This document shows positions 8,999 to 17,689 of a DNA stretch of 64,000 nt, piece after piece. The notes under the pieces are model-generated. The model was not told the origin of the DNA, ran no database searches, and saw only the letters and a list, made by a program, of their open reading frames with translations. The translations under genes and the position numbers were made by a program. The DNA is from Clostridium mobile (GTDB lineage Bacteria; Bacillota; Clostridia; Clostridiales; Clostridiaceae), in the NCBI RefSeq assembly GCF_018918285.1, contig NZ_JAHLQF010000002.1:186001-250000 (forward strand). Direction: 5' to 3'. How positions within the stretch are numbered: the first letter of the stretch is position 1; each line of letters begins with the position of its first letter.

Positions 8999-10588
8999 AT
9001 GGAAAAAAGCAGTAGTGGTAATTCTATAAAACATTATAATAATTGTAAATTTAAAGTGGCTATGGAAGGCATGCTTGTTGGACTTTTAGCTGGAATTATT
9101 ATAGTAGCTTATAGGTTATTGCTAAATCAGGTTAGCGAGTTTAGGGAAACTGTATTGTTATTTTTGAAATCCAATTCACGTGTATACACACTAGGATGGT
9201 TTATTATATTAGCAGGGGTAGGTTTAACTCTAGGATTGTTGATAGAGAAGATTCCAATGATAAAAGGGAGCGGTATACCCCAGGTTAAAGGTGTATTTTT
9301 AAGACAATTAAAGATGGATTGGTTAAAAGAACTTTTAGCTAAGTTTTTTGGAGGCATAATCGCACCTGGATTAGGTTTATCCTTAGGTAGGGAAGGTCCA
9401 TCAATACAATTAGGATCACAAGTAGGTTTAGGAGTCAGTAGAATATTAAAAAGACACCAAACAGAGGAAAAATATTTAATTACAAGTGGTGCCACTGCAG
9501 GGCTTGCTGCGGCATTCAGCGCTCCTTTGGCTGGAGTAGTTTTCTCATTGGAGGAATTACACAAGAACTTTACTCCTTTGATATTAGTCTCTACAATGGG
9601 AGCAAGTCTTGTTGCAAACTTTGTTTCCACTAAATTTTTCGGGTTAAAGCCGGCATTTAAATTTGCAGAGGTTACCCCTTTGCCAATAAATCAATATTTA
9701 TATTTAATTCCATTAGGGATAATTATTGCTATAGCAGGTGGGTTTTTTAATTATTCTTTATTGAAGATTCAGGATATATACGGTAATCTTACCGGAGTTA
9801 AGGATAGATACAAACCTATAATTCCATTTTTATTAGCGGGAATATTAGGTCTATTTATGCCAGATATGTTAGGTGGAGGTCATGAATTAGTAGAAAAATT
9901 AGGGCAGCAGCAGTTTTTAATTACAACACTTTTATTGTTTATAGTGATAAAATTTTTATTTACCATTGTATGTTATGGATCAGGAGTGCCAGGAGGGATA
10001 TTTTTACCCCTTCTTGTAATTGGAGCTCTTATGGGAAAAGTTTACGGATTAATACTAGTTGATTATTTTGGTTTATCAACAAACTATGTTATTAATTTTG
10101 TGATATTAGCTATGGCGGCTTATTTTACTGCTATAACTAAGGCGCCTATTACTGGAAGTATCTTGATTTTAGAAATGACTAATTCCTTTAATAATTTTTT
10201 AGAATTAATGGTTGTTGTTGCATTAGCCTATTTAGTTGTTGATTTACTTGAAGTAAAACCTATTTATGATTCTTTACTAGAAAAAATTCTTCATAAAAAA
10301 GGTAAGAAGGATATAACAGGGGATGGAAATAAAAAAATAATAATGGAGATACCCATATCACCAGGGTCAGAACTTGAATGCAAACAAATTAAAGAAGTTT
10401 TATGGCCAGAAGGGTGTTTGATAGTTGGAATTAATAGATTAGATAATGAGATAATACCAAAGGGAGAAACTAAAATACTAGAAGGGGATAGACTAATTAT
10501 ACTCTCTAGTGAAGAGGTGGCATGTAAGGTGAAATGTAAGCTCCTTTCTATGGGGGAAGAAAATGCAGAAAATACTCAGTTGATATAA
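8999..10588 (+). CDS. CLC-type chloride channel/antiporter with TrkA-C domain
   Basis: Multi-pass CLC membrane protein (about residues 20-430) carrying the selectivity-filter motifs GSGIPQ, GREGPS (gating glutamate) and GSGVPGGIFLPLL. The GREGP filter fits a chloride-type CLC rather than the fluoride-specific branch. A C-terminal RCK/TrkA-C-like domain (about 445-515: CLIVGINR, ILEGDRLIIL) probably gates transport by a ligand. Own consensus promoter, AGAAGGAG ribosome site, and a terminator overlapping the stop codon. Confidence 0.92.
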   Translation: MEKSSSGNSIKHYNNCKFKVAMEGMLVGLLAGIIIVAYRLLLNQVSEFRETVLLFLKSNSRVYTLGWFIILAGVGLTLGLLIEKIPMIKGSGIPQVKGVFLRQLKMDWLKELLAKFFGGIIAPGLGLSLGREGPSIQLGSQVGLGVSRILKRHQTEEKYLITSGATAGLAAAFSAPLAGVVFSLEELHKNFTPLILVSTMGASLVANFVSTKFFGLKPAFKFAEVTPLPINQYLYLIPLGIIIAIAGGFFNYSLLKIQDIYGNLTGVKDRYKPIIPFLLAGILGLFMPDMLGGGHELVEKLGQQQFLITTLLLFIVIKFLFTIVCYGSGVPGGIFLPLLVIGALMGKVYGLILVDYFGLSTNYVINFVILAMAAYFTAITKAPITGSILILEMTNSFNNFLELMVVVALAYLVVDLLEVKPIYDSLLEKILHKKGKKDITGDGNKKIIMEIPISPGSELECKQIKEVLWPEGCLIVGINRLDNEIIPKGETKILEGDRLIILSSEEVACKVKCKLLSMGEENAENTQLI

Positions 10589-10603
10589 CTGAGTATTTTT
10601 TTT
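10571..10603. terminator. Terminator overlapping the end of the CLC gene
   Basis: AATACTCAGTT / AACTGAGTATT with a 5-base loop followed by eight T. It lies between convergent genes and includes the CLC stop codon. Confidence 0.9.
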
Positions 10604-12770
10604 ATATTACTTTCATTAAATTATTAACTACACAAACCTTTGCAGAGAAGGTTTTTTCTAAACCATTATCAAATAATATAGTAATAAAATCTCCGGACTT
10701 TAATATTATTTTTCCTTCACCAAAGGATTTGTGCTTTACAGTAACTCCTTCTTTCATAGACTTAATTGTACTATCTCTTAGAGCTTTATCTTCAATTCCT
10801 TCTAATATCTTTTCAGGAAGGATTTTTTTAAGCAAGCTTGGTTTTTCAAAGGTTGATACTATTTTAGATAGTCTATAGATAAAGAGAGAGGGATTACAAT
10901 TTTTATTATTTCTATTTTGAGGACTTAGTAAATATAATTTTTTCCTTGCTCTAGTAATTCCCACATAAGCTAATCTAACTTCTTCATTATAAGAGGAGAA
11001 ATCTCCTTCATTCTTTTTTATTATGCTTTCACTAGTAGGTATTATGTCAGCAGACATATCGATGCAATAGCAGGTATCAAACTCTAATCCCTTAGCAGAG
11101 TGAAAGGTGGTTAGGGTTAGGGCATTTTTATATTTATTTTTATTAGAAGATGCCATATTTTCTCTTATAAAGTCTAACTTGCCTTCTATTTCATCAATGC
11201 TAGTTAATTCTGAACATAGAGATTTTAAGGTGTTTAATAGGGTGTTTATAGTATCCATACTATAGTTAAACTTTTTAGCATAATCCTTTAAATATTCCAT
11301 ATAATTAAGGTCATATAATATAAGGTCTATAGCTTTTAGAGGAGCTAAGGTCTTAAGTAGATTGAAATTTTCCTCTAAAGTCTTTAATCTTTGCTTATTA
11401 TATTCAGTTGAGACATTTTCCATAAGGGATTGAAATATATTTTTGCCTATTAAGATATCTCTGTAGAGATTTTCAATCTGATCCTTTTTTATATAGCTTT
11501 TCATTTTGAAATATATTTTTTCAAAGCAGTCTATGTTCTGTAAATCTTGAGCTAAACTGCAAAAGGTTAAAATATCTTTTATAATCCAACTGTTAAAAAA
11601 TGTGGAGGAATTATCTTTTATGTAATAAGGAATACCTTCACTGATTAACCTATCTATTATTAAAATTGAAGATAAATTATTTCTATATAATAATGCTATT
11701 TCAGTAAGAGCATTATCTTTTTTAATTCTACTTATTATGTAATCCACTTGGTCAAATTCATCTTTTGGATAAATAATTTTTATACTTATTCCTTCTTCAT
11801 TTTCAGTATATAAATTTTTGTTAAATCTTTTATGATTTTCTTTTATAAATTCATTGGCAACTTTAACAATTTTCTTTGTACTTCTAAAATTTCTGCTCAT
11901 AAAGAGTATTTTAGATTCTTCACCAAAATGGGTTTTAAAGTTTAATAACTGGTCAACCTCAGCTCCACGCCAACTATATATGCTTTGGTCATCATCGCCT
12001 ACAATACATATATTTTTATCCTTATTTAACATAAGTTTTAATATTTGAAACTGCAGTACGGATGTATCTTGAGCCTCATCTAAGAGAATATAGTCATATT
12101 TACTTTTATAGAAATTTAATATTTTTTCATTATTTTTTAGTATTTCATAGCATTTTAAAAGCATTAAATCAAAATCTATAAAATTATTAGCTTGAAGGGT
12201 TTTCATATAATCTTTATAGATTTCTAAAGCCTTTGGTACAGGAAGTTCATCCTCATTAATTGAATTCGTGTTTATCATCTTATTTATTAAAAAGCTAATA
12301 TAGCCAGACAATTCTTCTAGCTTATCTTCATTTATATAGTCTTTATTATGTTTGAAATATAAATTTCTAATTAGTTTATTTTTACTTATTGGAGAATCGT
12401 TGATTTCAATAAGAGTATATTTAGTATTTATATAACGAGAATAATCCATTATAACCCTATAAGCAAAGCTGTGAATAGTTGAAAAGTTAACTTTTTCAGA
12501 GATGACATTGCCAAAAAATTTATTAAACCTTTCGTTCATATCCCTGGCAGAGGCCCTACTAAAGCTTAATGCTAGTATTCTATTTGGGGGAACTTTGTGA
12601 TTCATTATTAAATTGCCTATTCTACTTATTAATGTAGCGGTTTTTCCTGCCCCTGGAACAGCTATTACAGCTATAGGGCCATCTATATTAAAAACTACTT
12701 GTTTTTGTTCCTCAGTTAATTTTAAATTACAATTCTTTTCTAGAAAATTTACATAGCCTTCATTAATTAT
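10602..12770 (-). CDS. UvrD/Rep-family ATP-dependent DNA helicase with a non-canonical start
   Basis: Superfamily 1A helicase: Walker A AVPGAGKTA, LLDEAQDTS (motif II), GDDDQSIYSWRGA (III), TFHSAKGLEFD (V) and VRLAYVGITRARKKL (VI). The first in-frame ATG is at 12605, but Walker A and the Q motif region (LTEEQKQVVFNIDGPIAV) are encoded upstream of it in the same open frame. That frame runs back to a strong AAGGAGG (12779-12785) but has no ATG, GTG or TTG after it. The codon at proper spacing is ATA (12770), with ATT next (12767). Either a rare start codon is used or a point mutation removed the normal one. Promoter and ribosome site are otherwise intact. Tail resembles the UvrD/PcrA C-terminal tudor region. 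Confidence 0.85.
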   Translation of the reverse strand: MINEGYVNFLEKNCNLKLTEEQKQVVFNIDGPIAVIAVPGAGKTATLISRIGNLIMNHKVPPNRILALSFSRASARDMNERFNKFFGNVISEKVNFSTIHSFAYRVIMDYSRYINTKYTLIEINDSPISKNKLIRNLYFKHNKDYINEDKLEELSGYISFLINKMINTNSINEDELPVPKALEIYKDYMKTLQANNFIDFDLMLLKCYEILKNNEKILNFYKSKYDYILLDEAQDTSVLQFQILKLMLNKDKNICIVGDDDQSIYSWRGAEVDQLLNFKTHFGEESKILFMSRNFRSTKKIVKVANEFIKENHKRFNKNLYTENEEGISIKIIYPKDEFDQVDYIISRIKKDNALTEIALLYRNNLSSILIIDRLISEGIPYYIKDNSSTFFNSWIIKDILTFCSLAQDLQNIDCFEKIYFKMKSYIKKDQIENLYRDILIGKNIFQSLMENVSTEYNKQRLKTLEENFNLLKTLAPLKAIDLILYDLNYMEYLKDYAKKFNYSMDTINTLLNTLKSLCSELTSIDEIEGKLDFIRENMASSNKNKYKNALTLTTFHSAKGLEFDTCYCIDMSADIIPTSESIIKKNEGDFSSYNEEVRLAYVGITRARKKLYLLSPQNRNNKNCNPSLFIYRLSKIVSTFEKPSLLKKILPEKILEGIEDKALRDSTIKSMKEGVTVKHKSFGEGKIILKSGDFITILFDNGLEKTFSAKVCVVNNLMKVI

Positions 12771-12802
12771 TTTTAAAACCTCCTTAGAGTATGCTAGGAT
12801 AT

Positions 12803-12830
12803 ATTATATCACAAAATAATGGGGGGACAA
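12803..12830 (-). promoter_or_regulatory. Promoter of the helicase gene
   Basis: On the minus strand TTGTCC and TATAAT are 16 bases apart, about 20 bases before the AAGGAGG of the helicase. Confidence 0.6.
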
Positions 12831-12882
12831 AATGAGGGACAGTTAATTAAATCTCTTTATAAATAAAATAAAAAAAATTTTT

Positions 12883-12912
12883 TGAAACAATTTATAGAGA
12901 TGGTTTGTCTAA
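12883..12912 (+). promoter_or_regulatory. ECF-type promoter (probable autoregulation)
   Basis: TGAAAC, 17 bases, then TGTCTAA. This resembles the TGAAAC / CGTC promoter class of Bacillus ECF sigma factors and sits directly before an ECF sigma gene. Confidence 0.6.
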
Positions 12913-12973
12913 TTAGTGAAATAAAAAATACAGGTTAATTTTATAGATCTATAAATTAAGTTGCAAGGAAGTG

Positions 12974-13498
12974 ATGAGACTAGTGAAGATTTTTAATAAA
13001 ACCATCGATGGAGATAAAGAAAATTTTAATATATTAATTCAGAATAGAAAAGAGAACATATATAAAATAGCTTATAGTTATGTAAATAATGTAGATGATG
13101 CCTTAGATATAGTTCAAGATGTTATCTATAAGGCATTAACATCTATAGATACATTAAAGAATCCTCAGTATTTTAATACTTGGCTTACTAGAATTACAAT
13201 AAACTGCTCTATAAATCATTTAAGAAAGTCTAAAAAAGTTGTTTATATGGATGAGAGCAATATTGAAGGCGTAGATACAAATTTAAATAATAGAGAAGAA
13301 ATAATGGATCTGCGAAGGGAACTTGAAAAATTAGATGTAAAATATAAAACAGTAATAATATTAAAATATTTTGAGGATATGACTTTAAATGAAATCTCAC
13401 AAGTTTTAAATTTGCCTATAAGCACAGTTAAGACACATTTATACCGTGCATTGGAAAAATTAAAAATAAATCTTAAGGAGGCAGATTTGGATGAGTAA
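12974..13498 (+). CDS. ECF-family RNA polymerase sigma factor
   Basis: Sigma-70 family extracytoplasmic-function factor (~174 residues). Region 2 includes IYKIAYSYVNNVDDALDIVQDVIYKAL and TWLTRITINCSINHLRK; region 4 includes LDVKYKTVIILKYFEDMTLNEISQVLNLPISTVKTHLYRALEKLK. The start is uncertain: GTG (12971), ATG (12974) and GTG (12983) all lie close after AAGGAA. An ECF-type promoter precedes it and the next gene, overlapping by 8 bp, is its probable anti-sigma factor, so autoregulated envelope-stress control is the likely arrangement. Confidence 0.88.
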   Translation: MRLVKIFNKTIDGDKENFNILIQNRKENIYKIAYSYVNNVDDALDIVQDVIYKALTSIDTLKNPQYFNTWLTRITINCSINHLRKSKKVVYMDESNIEGVDTNLNNREEIMDLRRELEKLDVKYKTVIILKYFEDMTLNEISQVLNLPISTVKTHLYRALEKLKINLKEADLDE

Positions 13499-14405
13499 TA
13501 AAATAGATGATTTTAAAAAAATTTATGAAGAAATAGAAATCCCTAATAATTTAGATGAAGTGGTTAATAAAGCTTTAGAAAATGGAGGAAATAAAATGAA
13601 TAAAGAAAAATCAAATAGAAAATGGATAAAAGGGGCGGGGGTTGCAGCCGCTGTAGCAGTTGTTTTCACAATAAGCGTCAACACTATGCCGGTATTTGCA
13701 AACTCTTTAATAAATATACCTGGAGTAGGACAATTAGTTAAGGTGCTTCAGTTTAATGACGGAAAAGGAACAGGGGGAGAAATAACAGATGGATCAGATG
13801 TAAATGCTATAAGAATTAAAGCCAATAAAGATAGTGAAAGTATAATAATTAATTTTGCTCAAAATGGTGAAGGTTCTAATATAGCACCAAGCTATGAAAT
13901 AGATTATAAAAATAATCCATATACTATGACTTTTACAATAAGCGGAGCAAGAGAATTAAATGCTGAAAAATACTTTGATGATTTAAGAGAAAGCAAATAT
14001 GTATCTGATGTTTATAAACTTATGACACTAGATGATTCAATGGTTAGATTTACAGTGGTATTTAATAAACCTATTAAGTATGAAGTAAAAGAATATAAAG
14101 AACCTGCTTATTTAGAGGTTGATTTAAGAGAAGATACTCCTAAAGAAGAGACTATGTACTCTGTAAGAACTGCATCTCAGCCTTTTGGTGAAGGAATTGG
14201 CATAGTAGAAGAAATTTTATTTGAAGAAGACGGAAAAAGAATGCTAAAGGATTCAAAAGGAACATTTTGTGTAGAACTAGGACTTTATAACTCTAAAGAA
14301 GAAGCAGAAAAGAAACTTCAAGAAGTTACAGCTAAATATGGCTCACAATTAAAGTTCTTTATAGAAGAAAGAATGGGAGAAGACATTCCAAAATCTCTTA
14401 ATTAA
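13491..14405 (+). CDS. Membrane-anchored anti-sigma factor (DUF4179-like)
   Basis: Overlaps the sigma gene by 8 bp, indicating coupled translation. Residues ~1-42 are cytoplasmic (the sigma-binding part in such proteins), residues ~46-65 form one membrane helix (GVAAAVAVVFTISVNTMPVF) and the rest is extracytoplasmic, beginning SLINIPGVGQLVKVLQF as in DUF4179. The C-terminus (YNSKEEAEKKLQEVTAKYG) resembles a SPOR-like fold. Holding the preceding sigma factor inactive until an envelope signal arrives is the expected role; the signal is unknown. Confidence 0.75.
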   Translation: MSNKIDDFKKIYEEIEIPNNLDEVVNKALENGGNKMNKEKSNRKWIKGAGVAAAVAVVFTISVNTMPVFANSLINIPGVGQLVKVLQFNDGKGTGGEITDGSDVNAIRIKANKDSESIIINFAQNGEGSNIAPSYEIDYKNNPYTMTFTISGARELNAEKYFDDLRESKYVSDVYKLMTLDDSMVRFTVVFNKPIKYEVKEYKEPAYLEVDLREDTPKEETMYSVRTASQPFGEGIGIVEEILFEEDGKRMLKDSKGTFCVELGLYNSKEEAEKKLQEVTAKYGSQLKFFIEERMGEDIPKSLN

Positions 14406-14454
14406 CTTATAGTTGAATTTTAATCTTAACTATAAAAAGATTTTAGTATGAAAG

Positions 14455-14500
14455 AAAGGCTACCAGAGTGAGAAACTGGTAGTCTTTGTTCTGTTTCTTT
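14455..14500 (+). terminator. Terminator of the sigma/anti-sigma operon
   Basis: AAAGGCTACCAG / CTGGTAGTCTTT with a 9-base loop, followed by an interrupted T-rich tract. Confidence 0.65.
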
Positions 14501-14577
14501 TTAATTTACAATAAACACAAATTATGGTGAAAATCATATTATATTACTAGTTATAAATATAAAGGAGACAAATATTT

Positions 14578-15222
14578 ATGTTTTATTGTCCTTATGCACA
14601 TAGGTATAATAACTGGAATTATAGAGTCAACGGTACAAACTCTTATTTTAGAATATTCAATGCATCTCCCAATGTAGGACCTATAGATGTTTATGTGAAT
14701 GATAGCCCCACTGTAATGAATTTAGCTTATAAAGAGATGTCTGAGTATATTATTGTTCTTTCAGGAAACTATAATATAAAAATATATCCTGCAGGACAGA
14801 CTACGAGTCCAATAATAAATACAAGTTTACCCATTCCAAAAGACAGTATTTTTACCGTAGCACTTATTGGAATGCCTCCTAGTATAAGTCTTTATCCTAT
14901 TCCGGAGCCACTTAGGTCAGAAAATTTTGGAGTGCCTTGTATAAGATTTGTTAATCTATCTCCAAATTCACCTGCAATGGATGTAACATTACCAGCTGGT
15001 AGGGAATTATTTAGCGATGTTAATTATAAAGATTTTACACTATATGCTTGCGTTCCAGCAGGAACATATAACATACAATTGAGGCCTAGCGGTACAAATG
15101 ATATAGTTTCAACTGTTCGTGGTGTCACATTAGATGCAAATAAATTTTATACTATTTATGCAGTCGGTCTGTTTGGAGAAACTCCACCTTTAGAAGCTAT
15201 GGTAATTGTGGAGCCAAGGTAA
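14578..15222 (+). CDS. DUF4397 domain protein
   Basis: 214 residues with two DUF4397-type beta-sandwich repeats: FRIFNASPNVGPIDVYVND...GNYNIKIYPAG and IRFVNLSPNSPAMDVTLPAG...GTYNIQLRPSG. There is no signal peptide; the N-terminus is Tyr/Asn-rich (MFYCPYAHRYNNWNYRVN). DUF4397 is found in cell-surface and spore-associated proteins of Firmicutes; an exosporium or coat role is a guess. GGAG ribosome site; single gene with its own terminator. Confidence 0.75.
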   Translation: MFYCPYAHRYNNWNYRVNGTNSYFRIFNASPNVGPIDVYVNDSPTVMNLAYKEMSEYIIVLSGNYNIKIYPAGQTTSPIINTSLPIPKDSIFTVALIGMPPSISLYPIPEPLRSENFGVPCIRFVNLSPNSPAMDVTLPAGRELFSDVNYKDFTLYACVPAGTYNIQLRPSGTNDIVSTVRGVTLDANKFYTIYAVGLFGETPPLEAMVIVEPR

Positions 15223-15233
15223 TGTATTTTAGT

Positions 15234-15263
15234 GAAGGTATTATTCAAAATGCCTTCCTTTTT
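15234..15263 (+). terminator. Terminator
   Basis: GAAGGTATT / AATGCCTTC, six-base loop, then a T-rich run. Confidence 0.75.
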
Positions 15264-15366
15264 AATTTTAAAAACATTACACCTATTTCCACTTATTAAT
15301 TAATTTATATAGGTAAATATAAATAGAAAGGTATATTTACAATAAATGAAATTGAGGGTGGATAAA

Positions 15367-16098
15367 TTGAATAAAAAAAGATTAGCTATTATATTATTTT
15401 TTGTTATTATGCTTAGCTACATATATCCTCTAGAGGATGGAAAGGTTAGGGCTATTGACGGAGATATAAGTGCAAAGAAAAAAGTTATATATTTAACTTT
15501 TGATGATGGCCCTAGCGTTGTAACAGATAAAGTTTTAGACATATTAAAAGAAAATGATGTGAAGGCTACTTTTTTTCTAATAGGCAATCAAATTGAAGGT
15601 TATGAAGATATGGTGAGGAGAATAAATAAGGAAGGGCATAGTATAGGGCTTCATTCATATACTCATAATTTTAAAAAAATATATTCTAATAAAGATAACT
15701 TTATGAAAGAAATGTATGAGAGTAGAGATGAAATAAAAAAGGTTGCAGGTGTTTCTACTAATATATTAAGGTTTCCTGGAGGTAGTAGTAAGCGTCTAAA
15801 TGATGAGATTTTTAACTTATTGCATAGCTGTAACTTCAAAATATATGATTGGAATATGTGTGTTTCAGATGGGTTAAGACCTAAGACTGCACCAAATAAA
15901 TTATTTGAAGAAGCTACAAAGGGAGAGACGAAACCTAATCCAATTATATTGCTTATGCATTGTGATTATATGCATAAAAATACCTGTGAGGCATTACCTA
16001 GTATAATAAATTATTATAAAAAGGCAGGATATGAATTTAGAGTAATAGATGAAGGAACTCCTGAATGTTATTTTCCTTATAAAAAGGCTGTTTCTTGA
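15367..16098 (+). CDS. Polysaccharide deacetylase (peptidoglycan-type)
   Basis: NodB-fold deacetylase. Motif 1 TFDDGP (metal-binding Asp), motif 2 LHSYTHN (His pair; H-S-x-x-H), motif 3 LRFPGGSSKR, and LLMHCDY near the end supply the Zn site and catalytic residues. A signal-anchor helix covers about residues 5-20. An upstream in-frame ATG (15346) lacks a ribosome site, whereas GAGGGTGG is properly spaced from the TTG at 15367, so TTG is preferred. Probably removes acetyl groups from peptidoglycan amino sugars or muramic acid, in vegetative wall or spore cortex. Confidence 0.88.
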   Translation: MNKKRLAIILFFVIMLSYIYPLEDGKVRAIDGDISAKKKVIYLTFDDGPSVVTDKVLDILKENDVKATFFLIGNQIEGYEDMVRRINKEGHSIGLHSYTHNFKKIYSNKDNFMKEMYESRDEIKKVAGVSTNILRFPGGSSKRLNDEIFNLLHSCNFKIYDWNMCVSDGLRPKTAPNKLFEEATKGETKPNPIILLMHCDYMHKNTCEALPSIINYYKKAGYEFRVIDEGTPECYFPYKKAVS

Positions 16099-16514
16099 TT
16101 AGCTTGCGAAATAAAAAAATATCATAGCTCGCCATATATCTAAAGTAAATTTAAATATGAATTTTATAATTTTTCAATTTAAAAAGGGTATGATTATTAA
16201 AATGATTAGCTATATGATAAATTTGAGAGAGAATATGATATTGTGTTTATTACAACATCATATTCTCTCTTTGTGTGTAGTAGTCAATAGAATATGTCAT
16301 TTCTACATTATTATTAATACTTCTATAAATATATGGGAAAATCTTCTAAATGGACCTTGATATTTCCTGGTAAAGTCCATAAATTTTACTAAACTGTCTT
16401 AAATTTTCAAATATTTTACTTAATTTGAAGGAATATTTTTATTTTGGGAGAATATAACATTATGAACTTAATTAATAAAGTTTATAAAGTATGTTCTGTG
16501 AAAGGATGATTATA
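16099..16514 (+). other. Intergenic region with terminator-like hairpin
   Basis: The only clear structure is a 14-bp perfect hairpin at 16226-16270 (AGAGAGAATATGAT and its complement, 17-base loop) followed by TTTGTG; it could end the deacetylase transcript. A 67-codon frame across it is not convincing. The ROK gene promoter must lie in the right part. Confidence 0.5.
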
Positions 16515-17639
16515 ATGAAGAGTTATATAGGACAGCCACAGATGATAAAAAAATTAAATAAGGATTTAATAAAAGATATTATAAAAAATAATGGCCCCAT
16601 ATCTAAACCTGAAATTGCAAAAGTTACGAAATTGAGTCTAGCAACAGTTAATAAAATAGTTGAATTGCTAGTAGAAGATAATATTGTAAGGAGCATAGGA
16701 GAGGGAGATTCAACAGGAGGAAGAAGGGCTCAGCTTTATGAGATAGATGGAGATTCAGGGCATGTAATAGGATTATATTTCAAAAATAATTATTATATTT
16801 GTGTGGTTTCGAACCTAGCAGGTGAAATAACTTATAGGCGTAAAGTCACAATAAATATAGATTCAGGTAAAGTTGCACTACAAGATACTTTCCAGGCAAT
16901 AGATCATCTCATTAGTGTATGTGGAGAAGAGGACAAGATTAAAGCAATTGGAATTGGAGTGCCAGGAGTTGTTAATAGTGATGGAATATTATCAAATATC
17001 CCTACTATATCAGAGTGGGAAGGAATTAATTTTAAAAAAACACTTGAGGACAGATATGATATTGAATTTTTTATTGAAAATGATGTGAATTTTACAACTA
17101 TAGGAATATATCATAATCAATTCAAAGAAATGTATAAGAACATAGTATATATTTATATTGGAAAAGGTGTAGGTTCAGGAATAATAATAGATGGAAGGCT
17201 GTATAGGGGAGCCACAAATTTTGCTGGTGAATTAAGCCATTTAAATATAGAAAATTGTATAAAGTATGAGGATGAAAAATTAATATCCAAAGGGAGTTTT
17301 GAGTCTATTGTCACCTATATAATCGAACTTATGACAAAAGAAGAGGTTCATGAAGAAAAGTTAAGGTTAAAAAGTTGCTTGATCCAGATTATAGCTAGAT
17401 CAATTATAAATATAATATGTCTCATAAATCCAGAAGCTATTGTTATTGATAGTGAATCAGTGGATGAAGAATTTAAAGATGAAATTGAAAAAGAAATAAA
17501 TAAGTATATTTACTTATGGAATATACCTAAAATAATGTATTTAAGTAATTGTGAGGATTTAAGTATTAATGGAGTAATAAACAGATGCCTTTCAGGAATA
17601 ATGTCTAATTTCACACTGCTAAATATAAAAGGAGTTTAA
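16515..17639 (+). CDS. ROK-family transcriptional regulator
   Basis: Residues ~10-65 are a winged helix (ISKPEIAKVTKLSLATVNKIVELLVED). The ROK sugar-kinase-like fold follows (IGIGVPGVVNSDG, YIYIGKGVGSGIIIDGRLYRGATNFAGELSH). The Zn-binding CxCGxxGC cluster usual in ROK proteins is missing: the corresponding stretch reads NIENCIKYEDEKLISKGS, so effector binding or kinase function may differ. The ATG at 16515 is correctly spaced from AAAGGAT. It heads a carbohydrate operon and is the likely repressor or activator of it. Confidence 0.88.
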   Translation: MKSYIGQPQMIKKLNKDLIKDIIKNNGPISKPEIAKVTKLSLATVNKIVELLVEDNIVRSIGEGDSTGGRRAQLYEIDGDSGHVIGLYFKNNYYICVVSNLAGEITYRRKVTINIDSGKVALQDTFQAIDHLISVCGEEDKIKAIGIGVPGVVNSDGILSNIPTISEWEGINFKKTLEDRYDIEFFIENDVNFTTIGIYHNQFKEMYKNIVYIYIGKGVGSGIIIDGRLYRGATNFAGELSHLNIENCIKYEDEKLISKGSFESIVTYIIELMTKEEVHEEKLRLKSCLIQIIARSIINIICLINPEAIVIDSESVDEEFKDEIEKEINKYIYLWNIPKIMYLSNCEDLSINGVINRCLSGIMSNFTLLNIKGV

Positions 17640-17689
17640 GTTAGTTATGGGGATAACTTTGCTCCATATAAATAAAAGGAGATGGAGAT

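Noticed and set aside
16157-16360. 67-codon open frame after the deacetylase gene
   Set aside because: Its centre is a perfect hairpin typical of a terminator and no ribosome site precedes it.
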